43,096 bases of DNA, taken from Candidatus Kuenenia stuttgartensis. GTDB lineage: Bacteria > Planctomycetota > Planctomycetia > Isosphaerales > Isosphaeraceae. The notes beneath the pieces were generated by a model. The model made no database searches, was not told where the DNA came from, and was given only the letters and a program-made list of their open reading frames with translations. The DNA is taken from contig CAMBEP010000041.1 in the NCBI GenBank assembly GCA_945865635.1, positions 1 through 43,096 of the forward strand, in the 5' to 3' direction. Shown one piece after another: positions 37,422 to 43,096 of this stretch. Made by a program: the position numbers and the translations under genes. The stretch's first letter is position 1. Each line of letters opens with the position of its first letter.

Positions 37422-37918
37422 CTGGGGGGCTCCCTGGCTGGGTTTTGAGCAGTTCTAAAAGCGGTGACAGGGCTATTGTAGCCGAGTTTCGAGGGATCTC
37501 CAAAAAAGAGTTTCGAATCTGTGAATGTCGGGGTTGGAGACATGAGGCACGAAACCCAATGTTAAAATGGGGCGAGTTTTCTCAGTATTCAGAGAGGCCC
37601 GGTGATCTCGGTAAATTTCGTAGTCTTGGTTGCATAGGCAAGCAGGGCGATCTGCCGATGAGTTAGGTGGACTTGTAGACCGAAGCGATTCACAAGTGAC
37701 AGTTCGCGGAATGGGCTCCGTCTGGGAGGAGTTCGGCGAGCGGTGAATGGCGGAAGGGCTTCGAAAAACCAACCCGGCGGATGGGGCCGTGATTCGTCAC
37801 TTTGGCGAACTGCGGATACGACCGACAGCGATCGCTTTTCCGGATTTTATGAATCTGGGTATGTGATTCTCTGGTCGTAGTTGTTTAGCGAGTCCGTCAT
37901 GGAGGACTCTCGATCGTG
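37422..37918. other. Intergenic region without a convincing gene
   Basis: A minus-strand open frame of 99 codons (37473-37772) has no family features, has Ser/Arg-rich composition and lacks a ribosome binding site, so I do not call it. GGAGG at 37901-37905 precedes the protease start. No clear promoter is seen. Confidence 0.4.
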
Positions 37919-39343
37919 ATGTCCGAATGGATTTCTCATACATCGCACCGGCCCATCGATGGATTCATCCGTCGAATCGTGCCGGCTCTCATACTGGCGA
38001 GTCTGATCGCCGGACCTGGCATGCGCCCCACCTGGGCCAAAGGCATTGTACCAACCCGCCGAACGGCAGTGGTTGATGCGGTGGCCAAGATCCAGCCGGC
38101 GGTTGTTTCGATAGCCAGCGAGAAGCTGTCGGCGTCCAACGCCCGATGGCCAATATCGTCTGATGAGAGCAGCAAGGCTCGAGTCAGTGGCATGGGCACC
38201 GGCGTGATTGTGGATAGTCGTGGGTACATTCTCACGAATCACCACGTTGTCGATCGGGTGGAAGGGATCGAAGTCCGTCTCAGCGATGGAACGATGCTTC
38301 CGGCCCGCGTTGTTCAGTCTGATCCAGTCATGGATCTCGCCTTGATCAAGGTGGAATCGCCGCGCCCCCTGACGGAAGCGGTTGTGGGAACATCCGCAGA
38401 CTTGATGGTTGGCGAAGATGTGATCACCATGGGCAATGCCTTTGGCTATGAAAACACGGTCTCGGTGGGAATTGTGAGCGCATTGGGCAGGAATGTGACA
38501 TTATCTGATGATCAGGTTTATAGAAATCTGATCCAGACCGATGCGTGCATCAACCCTGGGAATTCAGGCGGCCCACTGGTCAATATCCGGGGCGAATTGA
38601 TTGGGATCAATGTGGCGGTTCGTGCTGGTGCACAAGGCATCGGTTTTGCACTGCCCATTGACGATGTCTTGCGATCGGCGGCCGAGATGATGTCGACCCG
38701 GCGAATAGCGGCCACCTGGCATGGGCTGGCGACCGAGACCCGAGTGACCAAGAGCGAAGATCGGCCACGTCTGTTTGTGAGCCAGGTGCAATCGACCAGT
38801 CCTGGCGAATCAGCCGGTATTAAATCGGGTGATGAGCTGATCAAGATTGGACGGATTGATGCCAGGAACCCTCTGGATGTGGAGCGGGCCCTGATGGAAT
38901 CGCGGGTGGACTCACCGGTGGCGGTGGTCGTCAAGCGGGACGGTCAGGAGAAGACCGTTCAGCTCGCCGTTCGGTCACTTTCTCGTGCCCAACCTGATGC
39001 AGCCGACCAGATCTGGTGGCTATTGGGTGTGAAGACCCGACCAGTGAGTTCGGCGACGGTTGCGCCTGTGAGCCGCGACCTTCGTGGCGGGCTTTACGTG
39101 TCGGACGTGCTGCCAGGCAGCTCGGCTGATCGGGCGGCCATTCAGTCGGGCGATATCCTGATTGGGCTCTCTGTGGGTGAACGCCACTGGGAAACCATTC
39201 TGCCGGATAATGTCCTGCACATTTTGAAGCAGCCGGAAGTCTCTGGCTCCCAGCAGCTTACCTACTTCATCGTCCGTTCCAACAGTCTCTATCGCGGTTC
39301 GATGACCATCGCCACCGTGCCCGAGACCACGATCAGGCGATAA
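37919..39343 (+). CDS. DegP/HtrA-type serine protease with two PDZ domains
   Basis: This exported protein of about 474 residues has a signal-like segment (IVPALILASLIAGPGMRPTWA). A trypsin-like domain follows with the catalytic triad His about 109 (YILTNHHVVD), Asp about 139 (SDPVMDLALIKV) and Ser about 216 (CINPGNSGGPLVN). Two PDZ domains follow (roughly 265-345 and 370-460), with carboxylate-binding patterns GESAGIKSGDELIKIG and GSSADRAAIQSGDILIGL. The family degrades misfolded envelope proteins and can act as chaperone. The ATG at 37919 or the GTG at 37916 could be the start, and both follow GGAGG. No sigma-E or CpxR-type site is visible, so regulation is unknown. It is monocistronic. Confidence 0.95.
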   Translation: MSEWISHTSHRPIDGFIRRIVPALILASLIAGPGMRPTWAKGIVPTRRTAVVDAVAKIQPAVVSIASEKLSASNARWPISSDESSKARVSGMGTGVIVDSRGYILTNHHVVDRVEGIEVRLSDGTMLPARVVQSDPVMDLALIKVESPRPLTEAVVGTSADLMVGEDVITMGNAFGYENTVSVGIVSALGRNVTLSDDQVYRNLIQTDACINPGNSGGPLVNIRGELIGINVAVRAGAQGIGFALPIDDVLRSAAEMMSTRRIAATWHGLATETRVTKSEDRPRLFVSQVQSTSPGESAGIKSGDELIKIGRIDARNPLDVERALMESRVDSPVAVVVKRDGQEKTVQLAVRSLSRAQPDAADQIWWLLGVKTRPVSSATVAPVSRDLRGGLYVSDVLPGSSADRAAIQSGDILIGLSVGERHWETILPDNVLHILKQPEVSGSQQLTYFIVRSNSLYRGSMTIATVPETTIRR

Positions 39344-39534
39344 TCAAAGAGGAATATGATGCGTGGCAGGAGCGTGCCTGACCAACCGCTCTCCACGTTG
39401 ATCATCATTCACAATGTTTAATGAAGTGATTCAAAACGCTGGTTGATTTTGAAGTCCAGGATGGACGCTTGGAGCCAGGATTGGCGTAAGGAACTCAGGA
39501 TCGATTCCGTCCACGGACTCAGGACAAACCCAAA

Positions 39535-40716
39535 ATGAAACCTTCGCGCCAATTCCGACCGACTCTGAATCCAACTGACCTGCTTGAAGACCGCAGAGTG
39601 CTTTCAACAATACACCCGGCTTATCATCAAAAGATTCCGGTCTTTCAGCCTCTACGAACTCAGGTTCTCCAGACACCCACCCTGCCAAGAATTCAAACGG
39701 CAGCGGTTCGGAACTACGATCTTATTCCGCCTCTTGGTCAGGTGAACCCGACCGGTGCGATTTCACTTTCTTATAAAGTGGGCGGGGCCACGATTGTTCC
39801 CTTTGGTTATGCTTACGCCAATGCCATGCCTGGTACAACCGTAGTAAGTGTATCCGGGGTCCCATCCGGCGGTACGGGTCCGAAGTCTCAGGTGATGTCC
39901 GTCGGGACACTTGGGCAGCGACAAAGCCTGTATCAATCGGCGGCAGGGGAAATGATACTCACGCCACCCGCGATGTTTCGGGCAGGTTTTGTAAGTGTGG
40001 GCGTCATTCCGACGACCTACAATGCAGGTAGTGGTGTGACTTCGAGTCAGGCGGGTGAGCTGCGCATTTTAAATGTTGTGGGTACGCCGGTCATGATCAT
40101 CCGTGATTCGAACCTGATCAGTGGCCCCAAGGGCATGACCTGGGTTGATAATGGCAATTCGGCGAGCCTGTTTGTTGCCAATAGTATCAACGGGGTCGTC
40201 AGCCGCTTTGATTTTAAAATCTATCAGCGTGGCGTGCCTGCCATCAAGTTGGTGAAAGCGACTCAGATTGGAAGTGGATATGCAACCGCTGGTTCTGCCA
40301 CAACCGACCTGCAAGGGCCATCGGGCCTGAGTTATGATGGAGTGACAGATACACTTTATGTTGCTTCCACACTCAATAACTCAGTTTATGCCATTGATCG
40401 TGCAACCCGGGTGAAAAATCTGGCGAGCCCTGGAAGGGTTGTGATCAACAATAGTCCAAACCTGACAGGGCCAACGGGTGTGAGCGTTTCGCCGAGCCGG
40501 ACATTGCTGGTCTCAGGTGATCTGGCGAGCGGCCAGACCGGGTTGGCTGAGTTTGATCTGGGTGGCAAATACCTTTCCAATCTGCCCACTGGTATAGCGT
40601 CCGGCGGAGCATCAAGCCTGACTTGGAATTACTCGCTATACGGATTTGGGCCTGAATTGGTTCAACTCAATGCCAATGACAGCTCCATCCAGTTCCTGCC
40701 GATCAGTCAGAATTGA
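39535..40716 (+). CDS. LEPR-type secreted protein with NHL/propeller-like repeats
   Basis: The 393-residue protein starts MKPSRQFRPTLNPTDLLEDRRVLST, with LEDRRVLS at residues 17-24, a variant of the planctomycete LEPR-xLL N-terminal motif thought to direct export. The body is rich in Gly, Ser, Thr and Val. It contains propeller-like repeats in its second half (GLSYDGVTDTLYVASTLNNS, VYAIDRATRVKNLASPG, GPTGVSVSPSRTLLVSG), as in NHL or SMP-30-like proteins. It has no catalytic motif and is probably a surface or extracellular binding protein. AGGA lies 10 nt before the ATG. It ends at a hairpin (40749-40779). It is the second protein of this class in the window but is otherwise not similar to the first. 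Confidence 0.8.
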   Translation: MKPSRQFRPTLNPTDLLEDRRVLSTIHPAYHQKIPVFQPLRTQVLQTPTLPRIQTAAVRNYDLIPPLGQVNPTGAISLSYKVGGATIVPFGYAYANAMPGTTVVSVSGVPSGGTGPKSQVMSVGTLGQRQSLYQSAAGEMILTPPAMFRAGFVSVGVIPTTYNAGSGVTSSQAGELRILNVVGTPVMIIRDSNLISGPKGMTWVDNGNSASLFVANSINGVVSRFDFKIYQRGVPAIKLVKATQIGSGYATAGSATTDLQGPSGLSYDGVTDTLYVASTLNNSVYAIDRATRVKNLASPGRVVINNSPNLTGPTGVSVSPSRTLLVSGDLASGQTGLAEFDLGGKYLSNLPTGIASGGASSLTWNYSLYGFGPELVQLNANDSSIQFLPISQN

Positions 40717-40748
40717 TTTCGGCAATTGCATGATCTGAATCGCCATTG

Positions 40749-40779
40749 GGCGGCCATGTTTTCAAAAAGCATGGTCGCC
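40749..40779 (+). terminator. Probable terminator after the LEPR-type gene
   Basis: GGCGGCCATG (40749-40758) pairs with CATGGTCGCC (40770-40779) with one G-U pair and an 11-nt loop. A moderately T-rich stretch (GATTTCATTTATTTCC) follows, so the termination signal is not perfect. Confidence 0.6.
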
Positions 40780-40921
40780 GATTTCATTTATTTCCATTTC
40801 CGGAATCGCAAGCAAACTCTCAACTTTCTGCTTACTCAAACGATTTATAAAACCGTGGGAATATCATAGAATCTGTAGAGATCCATAATCGACCAAATGT
40901 ATTGATTGCGAAGACCAGACC

Positions 40922-42022
40922 ATGACACTGACCCACACAGACCTAGAAAACCTCACCGCCCAGCTTGAGCGAGCCGATGGCCCTGCCGACCTGGCCAATT
41001 GCTGGCCGACCGAAATCTGGTCGATCCTGGCTGAGTATAAGGCGTTTGACTGGCTGGTGCCGGCCGAGTTTGGCGGCGAGGGGTGCGACCGAATGACGCT
41101 TATGCAGCGCTATATGGCCATTGCCCAAGGCAGCCTGACCGCGGCTTTCATGCTGACTCAGCACGATGCGGCGCTGCGTCGAATGATCCCGGCCGCTGCA
41201 ATCGACGCAGCTGGAGAGCCCAATACGGCTGCAAAATGGCTGAAACGAGTGGTGACCGACCACCTGACAACCACGGTGGGGATCTCTCAATTGACCATTT
41301 CCATTCGTCGCGGCGAACGAGCCATGGCCGCAACAGTGCTGGATCATGGCCGATATCGGCTCGAAGGCTCCATGCCATGGGTCACCGGGGCAGAGAAGGC
41401 GGCATTTTTTGTGACCGGTGGAACACTGGATGATGGTCGCCAAATCCTCGCCCTTGTGCCAGCCGACAGGCCCGGTGTGATGATCAAAACCCCGGAACCA
41501 TTGGCCGCCTTAAATGCATCGCGAACGACGGAAGTGGAGTGCAATTCGGTAGAGATCGAGCCCGGCGACTTACTGGCCGGCCCTGTTCCAAATGTGATTA
41601 CATCCAAACAGGCCGGCGGCACGGGTGGGTTGGAAACTTCGGCACTGGCCCTGGGTCAGGCTCAGGCAGCGATTGCATTATTGAAGCAGGAGGATCCGGC
41701 CCGATTCGCACTTGAGGAGCCCCTGGAAGGTCTGGTTCAGGAATGGGCACTATTGAAGTCGGATTTATTTGGTGTGGTATCAGGAGATGGCGGGCGGATG
41801 ACGCCTGAGATCATACGCCGTCGGGCGAATTCGCTGGTCAGCCGAGCGACTCAGGCGTGCTTGATTGCGCGTCGGGGGAGCGGTTTTCTGCTAACCGACC
41901 CAGCCCAGAGATGGGCGCGTCAGGCTCTGTTTTTTCATGTCTGGAGCTGCCCGAAACCTGTTGCCACGGCCACCATCCGCGACCTGGCGGGCATGAGCGA
42001 TGGCACTGCGTGTAGTATTTGA
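40922..42022 (+). CDS. Acyl-CoA dehydrogenase-like flavoprotein
   Basis: The 366-residue protein matches the acyl-CoA dehydrogenase superfamily. The helical N-terminal domain ends in FDWLVPAEFGGEGCDR. Then come AAFMLTQHDAALRRM, the beta domain (GRYRLEGSMPWVTGAEKAAFFV), and a C-terminal helical bundle with a conserved end (QALFFHVWSCPKPVATATIRDLAG). Such proteins oxidise acyl-CoA or related substrates with FAD, or act as flavin-dependent monooxygenases. The catalytic Glu position cannot be assigned with certainty. Length is slightly below typical (about 380). There is no adjacent beta-oxidation gene, so its substrate is unknown. The ATG at 40922 is the only reasonable start. It is cytoplasmic. 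Confidence 0.8.
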   Translation: MTLTHTDLENLTAQLERADGPADLANCWPTEIWSILAEYKAFDWLVPAEFGGEGCDRMTLMQRYMAIAQGSLTAAFMLTQHDAALRRMIPAAAIDAAGEPNTAAKWLKRVVTDHLTTTVGISQLTISIRRGERAMAATVLDHGRYRLEGSMPWVTGAEKAAFFVTGGTLDDGRQILALVPADRPGVMIKTPEPLAALNASRTTEVECNSVEIEPGDLLAGPVPNVITSKQAGGTGGLETSALALGQAQAAIALLKQEDPARFALEEPLEGLVQEWALLKSDLFGVVSGDGGRMTPEIIRRRANSLVSRATQACLIARRGSGFLLTDPAQRWARQALFFHVWSCPKPVATATIRDLAGMSDGTACSI

Positions 42023-42076
42023 AATTAAATATGCAGGAATTGCGAGAATAGTTTACGCATGCCATGATTGTCAAAA

Positions 42077-42736
42077 TCATAATCGCCAATGAGTTTCATT
42101 GTTTTCGTAAATCGGCATTTCGTCGCCTTTGCTCAATGTTTTCATGACGCTTGGGTTGTCACTGAGCATCCAATCTCCTTGGATCGGGCACTTTTCGCCG
42201 GTTCGAGCCCCGAGCAAAATACCAATCAGTTCATAAACTTGCGACGATGGATTGAAATTCGACGAGCTTTGTGCCGTATTGAAATTCGACGAGCTTTGTG
42301 CCGTTTTGAGATGGTGAAGATCTATTTCCAAGGCTTGTTTTCGTGCGTCTTGAAATTGAACTGAGAGCCGAGAAAATATATTTTGATCAGACTTGTCGTA
42401 TTTGGATTTACTGACACTTTTCCATTGTTTATCAAGTTCGACCATCACAGAAGCACAATCTTTAAAATAACTCCTGGGGATCTTTTCAAAATGACAAAGC
42501 AGCCAGTATTCAAATGCAGGCGATGAATAAATGACCTCAATTTTATTTTTCGCGGCCAATTTCATCGCATCCGGCAACTCCGCAGCTCTGCCGGTGCCTT
42601 CCGTGTCCATCAGAAGAAAGACACAGTCGCCATGTCGAGGGTCCGGTTCAAATTTCTTTTTTTCGAAAATCGCTCTTTCAACAATTCCGCGAGCGCTGCC
42701 ACCCTTGCCCCTTGCGACTCTAACCGAAATAGCCAT
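42077..42736 (-). CDS. RloB-like protein, N-terminus apparently missing
   Basis: The 219-residue product contains the RloB-family core: VRVARGKGGSARGIVERAI, CVFLLMDTEG (an Asp position), and the diagnostic SSPAFEYWLLCHFEKIPRSYF. A C-terminal extension carries a 9-residue tandem repeat (TAQSSSNFN twice). RloB proteins belong to a Toprim-like nuclease group linked to restriction/defence loci and usually act with the ATPase RloA. The family N-terminal strand with a V-C-E-G-type motif should precede residue 1. Here the frame continues upstream only about eight sense codons to a TGA at about 42767, and no other frame supplies it. The gene therefore looks 5'-truncated, with the break close to a transposase remnant. 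No rloA is visible. Confidence 0.65.
   Translation of the reverse strand: MAISVRVARGKGGSARGIVERAIFEKKKFEPDPRHGDCVFLLMDTEGTGRAAELPDAMKLAAKNKIEVIYSSPAFEYWLLCHFEKIPRSYFKDCASVMVELDKQWKSVSKSKYDKSDQNIFSRLSVQFQDARKQALEIDLHHLKTAQSSSNFNTAQSSSNFNPSSQVYELIGILLGARTGEKCPIQGDWMLSDNPSVMKTLSKGDEMPIYENNETHWRL
42251..42304. repeat. Perfect 27-bp tandem duplication within the RloB-like gene
   Basis: The 27-nt unit starting ATTGAAATTCGACGAGC occurs at 42251-42277 and is repeated exactly at 42278-42304. It keeps the frame and encodes the doubled TAQSSSNFN. A perfect copy suggests a recent slippage or duplication. Confidence 0.92.
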
Positions 42737-42792
42737 TGCAGCAAGCTCGTCGCTAACCCGAATATTTCACGATAAATTGTTTAATAATAGTC

Positions 42793-42820
42793 TTGTATAA
42801 CCGCAATATTTTGTTATAAT
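42793..42820 (+). promoter_or_regulatory. Candidate sigma-70 promoter
   Basis: TTGTAT (42793-42798) and a perfect TATAAT (42815-42820) are 16 bp apart. They lie 45 bp upstream of the GTG of the transposase-like remnant, within an AT-rich patch, which fits an IS-borne promoter. Confidence 0.4.
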
Positions 42821-42864
42821 GAGACTTACAACACTTCTTCTGTTCAAGAAAGGGCTTTTCTCTC

Positions 42865-43017
42865 GTGACACCTTGTGCTAAAAATTTGCTCCGGTTTGAC
42901 AGCCTCGGAACCAAGCAGATCATCGGTAATTTTGATGGCGGGCGAATCACCCGCGAACCCAGTGAGCTGCTGGGTAAGCTGAGACAGGACATCGGATTTG
43001 CCCAATCAACTGCCTGA
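42865..43017 (+). pseudogene. IS1380-type transposase remnant
   Basis: A 50-codon frame starting with GTG (VTPCAKNLLRFDSLG) and containing IIGNFDGGRITREPSELLGK resembles the N-terminal start of IS1380-family transposases, where a F-x-G-G-x-I-T-S-D-A-G-x-L-L-L-R motif is usual. It ends in a TGA at 43015-43017, far short of the 400-500 residues of an intact transposase. No inverted repeat could be recognised. It is therefore read as a decayed fragment. The assignment rests on a short motif and is moderate. A real small gene or a different family remains possible. Confidence 0.45.
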
Positions 43018-43096
43018 GTGGATAAGGTTCGTGGCAATCAAACATAATATAATCTCCGCGCACCTGAATGATGCATTCACAAGAAGACACTTTCCG

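Noticed and set aside
37473..37772. Minus-strand frame of 99 codons
   Set aside because: No ribosome binding site, no domain, and Ser/Arg/Pro-rich composition typical of a random frame in GC-rich DNA.
42753..43037. Minus-strand frame of 94 codons, considered as the missing N-terminus of RloB
   Set aside because: Its peptide contains no V-C-E-G-type motif and is out of frame with the RloB core, so it does not supply the lost part.

Overview
The window looks like a chromosomal piece from a member of the Planctomycetota. This rests on gene families that are typical of that phylum: a DUF1559 prepilin-like protein, a fused PSCyt1/DUF1549/DUF1553 protein next to a Tat-exported DUF1501 protein, and two secreted proteins with LEPR-like N-terminal motifs (LEQRALMAS, LEDRRVLS). 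Several short lipoproteins resemble planctomycete conserved hypotheticals. Base composition is moderately GC-rich, with AT-rich patches near 29.2-30.5 kb and 42.0-42.9 kb.

Layout. 1-1.1 kb: the start of a minus-strand hypothetical gene that leaves the window. 1.3-1.6 kb: two copies of a 106-bp hairpin-bearing intergenic repeat. 1.9-4.5 kb: DUF1559 protein, a tiny lipoprotein and a LEPR-type secreted protein, separated by strong terminators. 4.7-9.7 kb: polyphosphate kinase (ppk1) directly behind endonuclease IV (nfo), then the ABC-F factor EttA, all on the minus strand. 9.9-11.0 kb: a large REPIN-like inverted repeat followed by its probable mobiliser, a RAYT/Y1 transposase. 11.0-15.6 kb: TolB-like propeller, membrane-anchored SGNH hydrolase, soluble histidine kinase and DUF2071 protein. 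15.6-20.2 kb: pyrD, a coiled-coil lipoprotein, and a glycerate kinase-thiL-tsaE series. 20.5-26.6 kb: PSCyt1/DUF1549/DUF1553 with DUF1501, then an SMP-30/gluconolactonase-like protein. 27.0 kb: a tRNA with anticodon UCA and a long variable arm, read as selenocysteine tRNA (selC). 27.3-30.2 kb: HEAT-repeat secreted protein, planctomycete lipoprotein and an AT-rich dual-specificity-phosphatase-like gene. 30.5-31.9 kb: enolase. 32.1-35.1 kb: two adjacent exported or anchored proteins of unknown function. 35.5-39.3 kb: pyruvate kinase, a small TPR protein and a DegP/HtrA-type protease. 39.5-42.0 kb: a second LEPR-type secreted protein and an acyl-CoA dehydrogenase-like protein. 42.1-43.1 kb: an RloB-like protein that seems to have lost its N-terminus, next to a remnant resembling an IS1380 transposase.

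Most genes are housekeeping or ordinary planctomycete accessory genes. The items most worth following up are the tRNA-Sec gene, the REPIN/RAYT pair, the truncated RloB/IS junction with its 27-bp tandem duplication, the AT-rich phosphatase-like gene, and the uncharacterised two-gene unit at 32.1-35.1 kb. I did not see a complete multi-gene defence system, prophage or CRISPR array. Start codons were chosen by family alignment, signal peptides and Shine-Dalgarno-like sequences, and several remain uncertain as noted.
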